Shown: positions 35,094 through 47,114 of the stretch, piece by piece
How positions within the stretch are numbered: position 1 is the stretch's first letter
How the letters are laid out: each line of letters opens with the position of its first letter
NCBI GenBank assembly: GCA_030760725.1
Contig: JASWHV010000002.1
Span: forward strand, 63,977,900 to 64,041,899
Source: Neostapfia colusana
Lineage: Eukaryota; Streptophyta; Magnoliopsida; Poales; Poaceae
DNA: 64,000 nucleotides
Direction: 5' to 3'
Program-made: the position numbers and the translations under genes
Notes under the pieces: model-generated
Seen by the model: the letters and a program-made list of their open reading frames with translations, nothing else
Databases searched by the model: none
Told to the model about the DNA's origin: nothing

Positions 35094-38000
35094 CTAAGAA
35101 AACAATTCCGGAAATTGTGCATTGAGCTCATCTTCCCGCTCCCAGGTGGCTTCCTCTTCTGAGTGATGCTTCCACTGCACTTTGCACATCCGGATTCTTT
35201 TATTTCTGGTGATGCGTTCCATTGTCTCCAAAATCTTGTATGCTTGCTCGGCATAAGACAAATCCTCAGCTACATCCACTTCATTCATGGGTAACACCTC
35301 TTCAGGCTTTCTCAGGCATTTCTTGAGTTGTGACACTTGGAACACATCGTGCACATCCGATAGACGAGCCGGTAACTCTAGTTGATACGCCACTTCGCCT
35401 TTCCTTTCCAGAACTTGAAAGGGTCCGATGTATCGAGGTGACAACTTTCCTAGAATCGATGAAGTCCTCTTATAGGGGACACCTTGAGATAGACATAGTC
35501 CCCCACATTGAAAACGAGCTCTCTTCTTCGTACATCGGCATAGCTCTTTTGGCGTGTCTGTGCTATCCTCAAGTTATTGCGAATTTCCCTCACCTTCGCC
35601 TCGGCTTCTTGTAGTACTTCTGGACCAAACATTTTACTTTCCCTGTTTGGTTCCAAAATAGGGGAGTTCTGCACTTCCTCCCGTACAAAGCTTCAAATGG
35701 TGACATCTTCATACTAGCTTGATAGCTGTTGTTATAGGAAAACTCCGCATACGGTAAGTTCTTGTCCCAACTCCGATTGTTTTTTAGTGCACATGCCCTC
35801 AGCATATCTTCAAGGATCTGATTGGTTTTCTCCGTTTGCCCGTCGGTTTGGGGATGATAGGCAGAACTAAAGTTCAGATGGGTTCCCATGGTTTCGTGCA
35901 ACTTTTGCCAGAACCTTGAGGTGAATTGTGTCCCTCGATCCGACACAATCTTCTTTGGCACTCCATGGTAACACACGATCCTTGACATGTACAACTCTGC
36001 CAATTTGGATCCGCTGTAGCTTTCCTTCACGGGGATGAAGTGAGCTACCTTGGTTAGCCTATCAATGATGACCCATATTGAATCATATCCTGATTGGGTC
36101 CTAGGCAATCCCACGATGAAATCCATGCTGATTTCTTCCCATTTCCATTCAGGCACTTTGAGTGGTTGCAATAATCCCGCGGGTCGTTGATGTTCTGCTT
36201 TCACCAACTGACATGTGTCACATAGAGCAACATGTTCCGCGACATCTCGCTTCACGCCATACCACCAATACCTTCTCTTGAGGTCCTGGTACATTTTCGT
36301 ACTCCCAGGATGAATGGAATAGTCAGAATCATGAGCCTTCTTCCAAATCAATTCGCGGATCTTCTTTACTTCTGGCACATAGATTCTTTTCCCGTGCCAC
36401 ACTGTTCCTTGTTCATCCTCTCTGAAACCAGGGGCTTTATTTTCCTTGATGAGTTGCCTGATTTCTTGTATCTTCTCATCATTCTTTTGACCCTCGCGTA
36501 TGTCTCGCTCTAGTGTGGAGTCCACTTCCATGGCGATGGCTTCACCACTATTTACTAGGCATAGATTGAGCCTCATAACCTCGTCCTTCAATTCTGCAGG
36601 CATGTCCTTCAAGCTCAACTTATTGACCTGCACTTTCTGACTCAAAGCATCGGCCACGACGTTTGCGTTCCCGGGATGATAGTTGATGCCCACATCAAAG
36701 TCATTGATTAGCTCTAACCATCTCCTTTGTCTGAGGTTGAGATCTGGCTGTGTGAAAATGTACTTCAAACTCTTATGATCCGTATATATCTCGGTCCTCT
36801 TCCCCATCAAATAGTGCCGCCAAATTTTCAACGCGTGTACCACTGCGGCTAGTTCTAAGTCATGTGTAGGATAGTTTTTCTCGTGCTTCCGAAGCTGTCG
36901 GGATGCATGTGCCACGACATGCCCTTCTTGCATGAGAACACATCCCAACCCATTTCCAGAGGCATCGCAGTACACTGTGAAATTCTTCTGCATATCTGGC
37001 ATAACCAACACTGGGGCTGTTGTCAATCTCTTCTTTAGCTCCTGAAAACTCGTCTCGCACTGTGGCGTCCAGGTGAATGTGATTCCCTTCTCCAACAGTT
37101 TGGTGAGAGGTCTCGAGATCTTGGAGAATCCTTCAATAAACCGTCGATAGTATCCAGCCAATCCGAAAAAGCTTCGAACTTCCCTGACATTTTCAGGGGT
37201 CTTCCACTTCTGTATATCCTCGATTTTGGCGGGATCTACGGAGATTCCTCCCTCCGAGATTATATGTCCTAAGAAGGGAACTCTCTTCAGCCAAAACTCA
37301 CACTTGCTCAATTTGGCATATAGTTGGTGTTCTCTTAGCCTCTGCAACACCAACCTTAGATGTTTCTCATGTTCTTCTTCATCTTTGGAGAAGACGAGAA
37401 TGTCATCTATGAAAACCACCACAAATTTGTCCATATATTCCATGAATACCTTGTCCATGAGATACATGAAGTATGCCGGGGCATTAGTCAGCCCGAAAGG
37501 CATGAAGGTGTATTCATACAGTCCGTACCGAGATACGAAAGCTGTCTTGGGAATATCCGATTGCCTTATCTTGAGTTGGTGGTAGCCCGACCTGAGATCA
37601 ATTTTCGAGAACACACAAGCGCCTCTCAACTGATCAAACAAGTTTTCAATGCGGGGTAATGGGTACTTGTTCTTGATGGTTACCTCATTCAAAGCACGGT
37701 AATCCACACATAACCTTTGGGTTCCGTCCTTCTTGGGCACAAATATCACTGGAGCTCCCCATGGTGAGGAACTAGGACGAATATACCACTTCTCCGTCAA
37801 TTCTCTGAAATGATCCTTGAGTTCTTCCAGCTGCTTGGAGTCCATCCGATAAGGTCTTTTGTAAATCGGGGCTGTTCTAGGTACTAGCTCAATTGCAAAT
37901 TCCACTTCACGATCGGGAGGCATACCTGGCAACTCCTCCGGAAAAACATCTGGATATTCCCTGATGGTCCTGATTTCCTCAACTTTCACCTCAACTTGAT

Positions 38001-39555
38001 TTAATTTAATGTCCCTCCTAGGCTCGTGTATTGTTATGAACTTTACTCTTGTGCCACTAGGGTGAGTTAGTTCCACCGTTCTGGTCGAACAATGGATGAT
38101 TCCTTTATGTTTGGTCAACCAATCCATACCCAAAATAATATCTATCCCTTGTGAATCTATCACTATGAGTTTAGCAGTAAATACTACCCCATTTATGTCT
38201 AGGTTCACTTTGGGACACACTTGTCTTGTTCTTATTTCTCCACCTGGAGAGTTTACGGCTAGCATATGGTTCATTTGTGTTGTTGCTAGGTCATACTTCT
38301 TAACAAACCCTTGAGCAATGAACGAATGGGTAGCACCAGAATCAAACAGCAGGGTTGCAAGGTGTAAATTGGCAGGAAACTTACCAACTACCACGTCGGG
38401 TGCCTCTTGCGCTTCCTCCATAGTGACGTGGTTCACCCGTCCTCGCATCACATTCTGCTGTTGTGGCTGTGCGGGCTTCTTCTTTGGGCATTTATGGGCG
38501 TAGTGCCCCACTTCACCGCAGCTAAAACATTGCACCCCAACCTTAGGTGCCTGGCCTTTGCTGTCTTGGGGTTGGTTTGGGGGTCCCTGTACTGCTGGTC
38601 GAGGTGGATATGGGGGGCGAGGCTGCTGTACAAACCGACGTTGTGGCTGCACTGGTGCTACGGGAGGCCTGTAGTTCGGGTTGTACCCTCTTGGTGCTGA
38701 GTAGGGTACCGCAGCACGGTTCGTCTGCCCTGCAGGTGGCTGCATCAGACGTGGGCGGGTGTTGCTCCCTGAGGCTTGATGTGACCACCCGGCCTTCCTC
38801 TTATTTTCATTTTCCAAGGCCTTCAGCTTCCTTTCTACCCCAAACGCTCTGTCCACCATCTTTTGGAAGCGTTCATACTCATTTGAGGACATTGCACACT
38901 GCATTTCTGCGGTAAGTCCTTCCACGAAACAATCTTGTTTCTGCTCATCAGTCTCTATGTCTCGTGGGGCATAACGGGATAGTTGAGTAAATTTAGTGAG
39001 GTATTCCCTCACCGTCATGTTTCCCTGCTGCAGTCCCAAAAACTCCTTCCTCTTGTTTTTGAGTTCATATCTTGGGATGTAATGGTTGCGGAAGCTACGC
39101 TTGAACTCTTCCCAAGTGATGTTCTCAGGGTCATGATGGGCGGCCATGTAGGCGGTCCACCAATCAGCAGCAGGTCCATGCAATTGATAAGAGACAAACA
39201 GCACCCTCTCATACCCTTGGCACTGTATGATCCTCATCTTACTTTCAATGGTCTTCAGCCAATCATCTGCCTCCAGAGGTTCAGCAGCACTTGCAAACTT
39301 TGGAGGTTGAGTTCCTAGAAACTCACTCAACCTTGGTTGGCGTGGTGCAGCTTGTGGAGGTGGAACTTGATGCAAGTTGGCCACCACTTGAGTCAAGTTC
39401 TGGATGAGCTGATTTTGATTCTCCAGCATTTGGTGGAGGGGATCAACTCCTTCACGGCGACCACCCCGGTCCTGGCCTCCAGAAAGATGAGGGTTGCATG
39501 CCTCATCGTTGTTGTTGGCGGGGTTGGCAGCACGTCCTTTTCCTCTTCCGGCCAT
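35094..39555 (-). pseudogene. Gag-pol polyprotein of T2 (nearly intact chromovirus)
   Basis: The first 1321 codons are open from an ATG (MAGRGKG) that directly follows CTGCCAG. Domains by residue: capsid about 75-245, CCHC knuckle 343-356 (CFSCGEVGHYAHKC), protease D405 in LFDSGATHSF, RT with FIDD at 715-718, RNase H about 860-970, integrase zinc site H1075, H1082, C1112, C1115 and catalytic D1145, D1206, E1242 (35 residues between the last two). A one-base loss around 35641-35643 shifts the frame after residue 1304, and a small deletion around 35451 shifts it again before the GPF motif. The last frame (35444-35094) holds the GPF motif and a chromodomain (CKVQWKHHSEEEATWE). The chromodomain and long LTRs suggest the Tekay-like chromovirus group. 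This copy is disrupted for a full integrase C-terminus. Confidence 0.95.
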
Positions 39556-39997
39556 CTGGCAGAATCAACCAATGTTAATTTGAAAGCATTTAGTATCATC
39601 TTACTACTTTCATTTGTTTAAACTTTTGAAGTGTTGAGGCTTTGTTATACTTTTCTGAGGGTTTATTTCTCACACAATAATAGATGCAATATTATTTCAT
39701 GTGGGTTCACTCACCAAAGCAAAACAATCTAAAGACGAGGCTGTGGACAATTGCTCATGGCTTCCACAACTCACGTCACACACCAAGCATTAACACACCA
39801 TTAACTTAACGTAATGACTCGACTATTCGACATCTTTCTAACTAAGGGAAAGACTCTACACTACTCGTTTTCTTGTGCTGGCTCCTCGGGATCTTCCTCA
39901 TCATTTTGGCTTCCTTCTGACTCTGCTTGGGTGGGGAGGTTGCTGGTGGAGAAGTGCGACGACGCCTGATCGCCCGGCGATCTGGGGAGTCAGGAGT
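39556..39997 (-). other. Spacer between extra ORF and gag in T2
   Basis: About 440 bp without a gene I recognise. It ends with the CTGCCAG acceptor just before the gag ATG, so it may be an intron in the gag message. Confidence 0.5.
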
Positions 39998-40639
39998 TCA
40001 TGTATCATTCGCGGTCACACACAGTTCATTCCCATCTCCTCTTTCTATCGCTCTTAAGCAGGCTCGCAGCAACGCCTCCGTTTCCTTCAGGGTGTCCCGG
40101 ACATGCTGAAGCTCTTGTTGACACTCCTGCAGTCGAGTGCTGAGCATAGAAGCATCCTCCAGGCACAAGTCCATGTGCTCATGAGAAGTCCCTTGCTGCA
40201 CCGGCGGGTACTTGTATCCCGTGGTACCACTCTCACGCTGGAGGACATACATGTACTCAGTTTTGTCCAAGTGGCGATGACAGATGTGACTCTGGCAGGT
40301 GATGGCCTCCCAGGTGACATCTTTCTCCGCATCGACCTGTGTCGCTCTACAAGCTGGAGAGTGGTGAATCTTAAGCAGCTGATTTTCGTGTATAATCCTC
40401 ATCTCTGAACTCCATTCTTCCCTCTTCTCACAGATGGTCCTGGTGGAGTTATAGTGGATGATTAGCTTGCCCGTGTTGCCGGCGGCTTCGAGCATACGCC
40501 GAAGACGGCGCAATAAGCCTCCTACAGCCAATCCATAGGAATGGTACGTCACCGGACGGCTCTCCTCTCTCTCGGCAAGGGCAACTACGGGAACTCTCCC
40601 TCCTGTGGACTTGCGAGCGGTGCGAATCATGCGAACCAT
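39998..40639 (-). CDS. Extra ORF upstream of gag in T2, function unknown
   Basis: A 213-residue open frame. The ATG directly follows TTTTTGTTTTAG, a textbook 3' splice site, which is why I accept this start. The N-terminus is basic (MVRMIRTARK). The middle has RATQVDAEKDVTWEAIT, which resembles the extra ORF of element C. The C-terminal 60 residues have spaced Leu and charged residues (LSTRLQECQQELQHVRDTLK), as in a coiled coil. There is no signal peptide or membrane segment. It lies between the 5' LTR and gag on the coding strand and is intact, unlike its counterparts in C and D. It is a retrotransposon accessory protein of unknown role, perhaps structural or RNA-related. Confidence 0.65.
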   Translation of the reverse strand: MVRMIRTARKSTGGRVPVVALAEREESRPVTYHSYGLAVGGLLRRLRRMLEAAGNTGKLIIHYNSTRTICEKREEWSSEMRIIHENQLLKIHHSPACRATQVDAEKDVTWEAITCQSHICHRHLDKTEYMYVLQRESGTTGYKYPPVQQGTSHEHMDLCLEDASMLSTRLQECQQELQHVRDTLKETEALLRACLRAIERGDGNELCVTANDT

Positions 40640-40840
40640 CTAAAACAAAAAGAATTTAAAATTAGGTTAGATAAACTCTCAAACAAAAATCCTATTTTGA
40701 ATGAAAGTTGGGGTAAGATGAAGAAAGTGACTCATTAAATAACACTTTTCAACACACACCTTGAAAAAAATAGTTTTTAAGAAAATAGGGCCCTTAAATA
40801 CGTCCATTTCTACCTAGGTCCACGTTCCTACGGGCAACCT
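40640..40840 (-). other. Short leader of T2 between primer site and extra ORF
   Basis: About 200 bp, AT-rich next to the extra ORF. It ends in a pyrimidine tract and TAG at the ATG. I see no other signal in it. Confidence 0.5.
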
Positions 40841-40853
40841 GACTCTGATACCA
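40841..40853 (-). other. Primer binding site of T2
   Basis: Minus strand TGGTATCAGAGTC lies four bases from the 5' LTR end. It matches the 3' end of initiator tRNA-Met. Confidence 0.9.
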
Positions 40854-40857
40854 CTTC

Positions 40858-43800
40858 TGTCACACCCGGTTTCTCCGAAGAACAACCGAGTGAATATCAC
40901 ATGTATGCCAGGATCATTTTCTCATACATGTGATGACAAATAGTGAAGCATCATTTATTACAAGCCAGGTGTCGAATATAAATAAGTCTTACATAGCAAA
41001 TGTCTCGATTGACAATAATAAGTTCATCACAAGTAAATAAACTAGCAGCGGAAAATTATTCTTGAGGGCTCCATCACAGGCGTTGCCCGGGGGTCTCCAT
41101 GAACCTAGAAACCTTCTTCGGGTCCAAAGTCTTGGTCATTATAGACCACCTCATTATATTGACCTGAGCATCAATATAGACCAACAAATATGCAAGGTTG
41201 AGTACTAATGGTACTCAGCAAGTGTGGGAAAATTATATCATGCATGGCTAGAACAAGGAGAGGTTGAACTCATGGTTAAAGCACTACGCAATTAATACCT
41301 ATCACCTTATCTTATTAAGCACCTACATTACTACATAGGCGAAATGGTCCCAATCTCCCATCCCATCATCATAATCAAATAAACATAACTTCATTTCCAA
41401 TGCTAAGCTCCCCGCTTAACATCCACAACTTCCAAAACCATCAATCCTCTAATCATGAATAAGTCCAAGCCGCTCTTGACCGTGAGCACGGTTGTCATGA
41501 CAGTTTTGACTCTGCAGAGTTTGTACCACTGTACCCACATGTAGTGATTTCATCCCCCGTTGCCAAGTGGACTAAAAGAACCTCCATTATGCCAGTGGCT
41601 ACGAACCACATTCACACTTCCCAGGTGTGTAGCCAGGAGATCACTACGAAGCCTTTACAAAGGGATTCCCGACGAGCATGGGCCCACTGAGGTTTCACCC
41701 CTAACAGCATACAAGAGGCTCCAACCCCGCTGCAGTGGCCCCCTCTTGAGCCTTGCGGTTCATATGGTAGTCCAGCTGACACCTATTCCCCGCACCATCC
41801 AACACACCCATACTACGTCGGGGATACATCTAATTAACTGGCCAAGCTGCCCCATCTCAGCATGTGGTTGGCACAGTAAAGCCAGGTTACATGCTCCATG
41901 AACCGGTCCTTAGGATCCAGGCAAGTACTAAACACAAACCCGAGTCTCGTGCACCCAGCACACAACCAAAACATCCAACTTGCCTTGATCCCTACCTCTA
42001 CATAACTCACAATATCTCATTCAAGAGTATGGTAAAATAAACTGATGATCTCATATCCAAAATATCCCATTCTAAGCATGGCTAAGCATATGCATAATAA
42101 TAAATGACATGATAAAATAAATCCCAACCCAAGCTACAAGGAAACAAGGTAATGCAATTCTAGGGAAACTTCCTAACATGGGTTTCATATTTCATTTGAC
42201 AATGCAAATAATTCTATCTACACATCCTAGCATAGGATCAAAGTGGTCAAGGACACTTGTCTCCTTCCTGCTGCTCTTGAAATGGGTAGTCCTGATCTTG
42301 GAAAGGAATAACTTGCTCTTGAGCAGGTTCTACATCATACCATCACACATAGCAAAAGAAAAACAACAATCCATCAGACATAGTTCACACTTCCACTTCA
42401 TACAAACCACACATTCATATTTATGAAAGTCATTCACCATTATATGTGTTGTGGTTACTCTATGTGTGTTGATTTGTGGCTTGCATGCACTTTTAATCAT
42501 GTGTATATTATTCTTACTTTTGTGTTCACATTTATACTTACATACTATATATATGAGTTTCCAATTTAAATAAATTCCTTATATTCAATTACTACACCTT
42601 TTAGCTACCAAGTGTGCATGGAAGGCATTTTCCTACCCCATATGTGTCTTCAGACCTTCTACCAACCCTAAACTGAATTCTTTGGATTTTAGAAACTTCA
42701 TTTATAATTTTCTAGTTATTCATACATAGTTTGCTATATTTTCAGATTTATTTCCTATGCCTAAATGTGAACTTTATTATGAAAATAACAAGACACATCA
42801 TCTAAACAGAAAAGGTTCTGATCTAAACTATTTACTAATATATTTTTGACCTTTTCCTCTGATGTAAACTATTTTACAATTATTTTCCCTATTTTCCAGA
42901 ACTATTCTTTACTTAAAAATGTGTCCCTAAATGTTAATAATAAATTAAACAGATTCATTTCAGCCCAAAATATATTTTTATCTCACTCCAAAGTTTTCTA
43001 AATACTGAGAAAGTTTTTAATTTAATTTTGACAATATGTTTGTCCCAGTTTTAAATTTTAAACACTAGCCACATATTCAATTTCCTAAATTAAATATTAA
43101 ACAGGGCTAAAAAGGTAAACTCACCCCACTACAGGGTCTATAATATTATTTTAACAATTTTCAGGGGTCTAGCTATACATAACAGAGGAGTTTTTCCTAA
43201 TTTTTATTAAGTCCAGGGGCTAAAACTGATTTTTAAATGAATTTACATGATTTTCTGAAGTTCAAGGGGCTAGATCAGAAGTTTCCGGGGCTAGCTCTTA
43301 TTTCCCGAGAACCCCAGGGGGTAGCACGTAAGATTTCCAGTCTTTATAACGCGGGGCTGACGTGGACCGTCCGATTTTAAACCGACGGCCGAGATTATAA
43401 CATCGAACCGGTACGCGGGGATTTAAACCCTACCGTGCGATTTACAATAAACGGCGCACAAGCGGCCACGCCGCTCTGATCGAGCGCGGGCGGCGCTGCC
43501 GGCGGCGCACGACGGCGGGAAGCGGCGATCTCGCCGGAGACTTTCAGATCTTCGAGAATTCTTCCTAGAACTGTGATCTTATGGCATAGATCGGTGGAGG
43601 AGAGGTCGGGGATCTCACCTTAGGGGTTTTCTTGAGCTCGGAGGTCCTGGAAGGTGATCGGCGACGAGGTCCGAGGTGAAACGACGGCGAGGCTCGTCGG
43701 TGCTGTGTTTACACCGCAAGTCACCGAGTTTTCGGCACCTGCAAGGTTCCCCGGAGGCGGTGGATCAAGACCAGCGAGTTAGATCAGAATTTCCGAGCGT

Positions 43801-44301
43801 AGATCGGCCAGAATTCGCCGGAGAAGTCTCGGTTCTCACCGGAGGAAAATCGGCGGATCGCGTGGGAAAAACAGAACGAGGCCGGGGTTTTTATAGACGG
43901 GGGAGGGCGGCTGGGTGGTTTTGATCGAGTTTGCGTCGCCCCCGAACAGAATTCGGCTGGAATACGCGAGAATTCCCGATCGGTTTCGATTCGGGTGAGA
44001 GAGTCCGGCGCTGGCGCGAGGTAGACAATGATCTGGTGGGCCCCGCATGTCAGTGGGGGAAAGCGGCGCGCGCGGCTGCGGGCTGGCGCGGGCGCTGGTT
44101 GGGCCGGCTGGTGGGTTTCGGCCCACTAGCCGGTTTTTTTTCTGTTTTCTCTTTTTCTTTTTCTATTTCTTTTCTGATTTGAGTTTAATTTGAATTCCAG
44201 TTTGAATTTGAATGTTTGCAAAACATGCAACACGTCAAAAAAATTTTAAATTCCCCTCTTAACATGATTTAGGGTCTTAACAATATTTTTGGGGTGTTAC
44301 A
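40858..44301 (-). repeat. 5' LTR of element T2 (right copy)
   Basis: TGTCACACCC to GTGTTACA on the plus strand, 3444 bp against 3446 bp for the left copy. TCACA follows at 44302-44306. It differs from the left LTR at scattered single bases. The TATA box is at 43889-43895 and the poly(A) signal at 40954-40959. Confidence 0.97.
41105..42329 (-). other. Spliced ORF inside right LTR of T2, donor damaged (exons 42261-42329 and 41105-41163)
   Basis: Both exons are open and have the same lengths as in T1 and the left LTR (69 and 59 nt). The GC donor has changed to AC (GGAG|ACAAGTG), which should weaken or abolish splicing. The upstream start position reads ACG. The hairpin is kept as GAGTAC-TAATG-GTACTC on the plus strand (41200-41216), with one base pair lost compared with the partner. 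Confidence 0.35.
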
Positions 44302-44306
44302 TCACA

Positions 44307-44370
44307 CACTTAAGGGGTTGGAATATCAAAAAGCTTGGCTAGATGATTGTCTCTAGTGCAAGTGGGAGAT
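44307..44370 (+). other. End of copia H internal region with polypurine tract
   Basis: It resumes H after the second TCACA copy. CTAGTGCAAGTGGGAGAT just before the LTR is a form often seen at the 3' end of plant copia elements. Confidence 0.85.
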
Positions 44371-44877
44371 TGTTGATGATAAGCCAAAGAGGCAATCATA
44401 ACAATTTGGATTAAGGCCTTTTGGATATTTGATCCATATGCAATTAGGGTACTAACGGGCCTACGACCTAAAAGCGCATTAGTACCGCTATAAATACGAG
44501 GGGTAGGGTTAGGAACTGAGAACACCACCACGTGACAGCCCTAGCCACCACCCCTCGCAGGCCTCACACCGAGACCCTTGCCGCGCGTGCAGTGCTAGCA
44601 CAGCGGCGCACGGCGTTCCTCCCCGTATGTGTGGACTCCGTGGAGGTGCTGCTGCTACTGCTGCGCTGATCGGCTAAGAAGAACGTGATCGTCTACCTGC
44701 TGCCATGACGAGTACGAGGAAAAGACGAACGTGGCTGTCTACTTCCCTTACGCTGACGCGCGTCTACGTTCCGCTGCGCTGCGTGTCTAGTGGTAACGAT
44801 CTATGACTTTTGTACTCACATGTTTTCTAGGTGACGCGGTAGAATTGCTAGAGTAGCGTACCACCGATTTCCCAACA
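44371..44877 (+). repeat. 3' LTR of copia element H
   Basis: 507 bp from TGTTGATGAT to TTTCCCAACA, with ends forming the inverted repeat TGTTG/CAACA. It follows the polypurine tract directly. The next bases (ATGTAGATATC) resemble the start region of LTR families C and J, so H is inserted near the start of LTR I. The matching left flank is beyond the window. Confidence 0.9.
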
Positions 44878-44995
44878 ATGTAGATATCACTTAAGAAAGA
44901 AAATAAAAGGAGAACCTAGCTGCCCTCCCCCTTTCCAATCTGAGTAGGGTTTATTCCCCCTTAACTTGGCTGCGCCACCTTGGAGATAAAGCTCT

Positions 44996-45275
44996 CCAAA
45001 CTGAGTAGGATCCCCTCCCAAACCGAGTAGGGCTCACCCCTCATCTTCCAAACCGAGTAAGACTCATCTGTCCTCTTCCAAACCGAGTAGGACTCATCCC
45101 TCTTCTTCCAATCCGAGTAGGACTCACCCCCACTCTCAAACCGAGTAGGACTCATCCCTCCTTTTCCAAAACGAGTAGGACTGATCCCTCCTCTTCCAAA
45201 CCGAGTAGGATTCATCCTTCCTCTTCCAAACCGAGTAGGACTCATTCCTCCACTTCCAAACCGAGTAGAATACCC
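44996..45275. repeat. 30-bp tandem array in U3 of LTR I
   Basis: About ten units of CCAAACCGAGTAGGACTCAT followed by CCCTCCTCTT-like sequence, about 30 bp each with some length variation. They sit upstream of the TATA box, where C and J have unrelated arrays. Confidence 0.93.
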
Positions 45276-45457
45276 CAAAAACCCTAGCCAGAACCCCCTT
45301 TTTTGGACAAAAACCCCTGGTTGGCACTACTAGGGATTCCCCCCTCCAATCCGAGTAGAGGATTGTCTCCCCCCTTGGCTGCGGATTCGGGTTAAATCCC
45401 AGCCCTTGATCACTTTTTTTGTTAAGATTATAGCCCCCCTAGGCTGCACCCTCCCCC

Positions 45458-45465
45458 TATAAATA
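45458..45465 (+). promoter_or_regulatory. TATA box of LTR I
   Basis: TATAAATA preceded by CCCCC. Same motif and place as in LTRs C and J. Confidence 0.7.
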
Positions 45466-46049
45466 AAACCTAACCCTGGCCACCACCCTGCCCCCAAAAC
45501 AAAGCCCCGTCGCCCCCTTGCTGCCCTGCTGCACCGCTGCCAAGAAAAGAGTTTTGGCCACAGCCCCCTAAGTCCCTGCAGCACTGATCTTGCCACCAAG
45601 GAACCCTAGCCGCACTGCATTGTCCACAAGGAAGACCCTAGCTGCTGCCACTGCAAGGAGAAGACCAGACGCAGGAGAAAGGAAGAGGAGGAGAAGCAGG
45701 AGCCATCATCCTTCGTTTCAACGTGCTGCTGTCATCTCCAACCCGCTGCATCACACCTCCATGACCCACAAATTGCTGCATGTAAGTAGATCACCCTCTG
45801 GTCTAGGTTTTGACGATGCAATTGATCTACTATCCCGAGTTAAAACCACAGCCGCACCAGATTGGTTTCCAGCAGCACTGATCATCGTAAAACCCACTAA
45901 AACCTACCAAAGCTCCCATGGGCATGTGTAAACTGGTTAGTGTAGGTTGCATTGTAAAACTGCATGCATCCGCATCATCACATATTAAGTAATATGTGTG
46001 CATCGTATTGATTGTTTGTACTGCTTTGTATGTGTGTGATCATGACTAT

Positions 46050-46133
46050 AAGGACGCACTCAATAGGCTTCATACAAGGACCTTCAGCACCAAAACTTTG
46101 AAGAGCCCGAGCAGCACAACTCGTTAGCGCAAG
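46050..46133 (+). pseudogene. Decayed conserved LTR exon in I
   Basis: 84 nt aligned with the C and J exons (DLQHQNFEEPEQ is recognisable), with an in-frame TAG at 46064-46066 and TAT where the others have a TAG acceptor. The GC donor AAG|GCAAGTG survives. The downstream exon is lost because J begins at 51005. Confidence 0.4.
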
Positions 46134-46201
46134 GCAAGTGCTCCTTGACCATATTGATCCTGAGTTTTTAAATGTTTTGTTTGTGGAAACTGCCTGCTGT
46201 G

Positions 46202-47114
46202 TGATGAGGACATCACTCCTGTAGATACACATAACACTCCATAGGACATGCAAGATTCAATCATTAGAGTTCACACACAAAATTGAAATTAGAGGTGAGC
46301 TCGTTCTTATATGCTTCATTATATGTTTTTGAGAATAAATTGCTACCTAATGAATTAATTGTTATTATAATCCATGAATAGGTTCAAGGAGTACTTGAAG
46401 GAAGGCTTAGAGGCATGGAGGACCAGAGAATACGTACAAAGAAGATAGAGGTCGAGCCCAACTCGAAATCGAGTCCAACTCGGAGCCCAAGAGCGCTTCG
46501 CACTAAAACAAACGCCCAGGACATATGTGGACTGCGTTTTGGACTTTCTACATATGCACGGAAAAAGGAGGTGACAAACTTTCCAATGCTGCTGGTCCGA
46601 TGGCAAAATTCTTCTGGAGTCGACGGGAATCGTCCAAACAAAATCGAGTTCAGAATCTGCCAGGGTGCTGCGCCACTGTATTCGCCCATTGGGCCTTGTA
46701 TCGAGTACAAGTCCATTATTTTCGTATCTTAGGGTTCGGTCACGACCCCAAACCCCTAAGAAGTACTCCCACCTATTTATACTCCATAGTAGCTGCCACA
46801 AACAATTGGAATATTGCACAGATTAATCTGTTATACACAGTTTCGTCGTTCATCAGTTCGTGAGACCCCAACATAGCAATTCAGATTGCTTCTTCATCTT
46901 TATTGCTCATGTTCTCGGTTGCACTTGCAGGGATTAGCCATCTTGGCGAGGTCAAGCGTGTGAAGCACGGTTGATAACCAACAGAGCAGTGGTATAGTGA
47001 TTGCAGGGGTCGTTCGTGTTCTTCTCGAGAGCCTCGGACCATCAACGTCGAGATCGCCATCAATCCATTACCTATCGGAAGATCGAGCCTACTACTACAT
47101 TCTTTTCCTCATCA
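46202..47114 (+). repeat. 5' LTR of element G
   Basis: 913 bp from TGATGAGGAC to TTCCTCATCA. It matches 49868-50788. CTGTG precedes it at 46197-46201. Confidence 0.95.

Larger units (their letters stand above)
44878..46201 (+). repeat. LTR of element I, first piece
   Basis: It is related to LTRs C and J. It holds a 30-bp tandem array (44996-45275), a TATA box (45458-45465), a GT donor CAT|GTAAGT at 45781, and the decayed Gln/Glu exon (46050-46133) with its GC donor AAG|GCAAGTG intact. Its last five bases, CTGTG, are the target duplication of element G, and the LTR continues at 50794. Confidence 0.75.

Noticed and set aside
44996..45275. CRISPR-like array
   Set aside because: Units are adjacent and near-identical with no distinct spacers; it is a tandem repeat in the U3 of a plant LTR.
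45590..45931. 113-codon ORF in LTR I as a host gene
   Set aside because: It lies just after the LTR TATA box, is basic and of low complexity, and has no domain. It is transcribed leader of the LTR at best.
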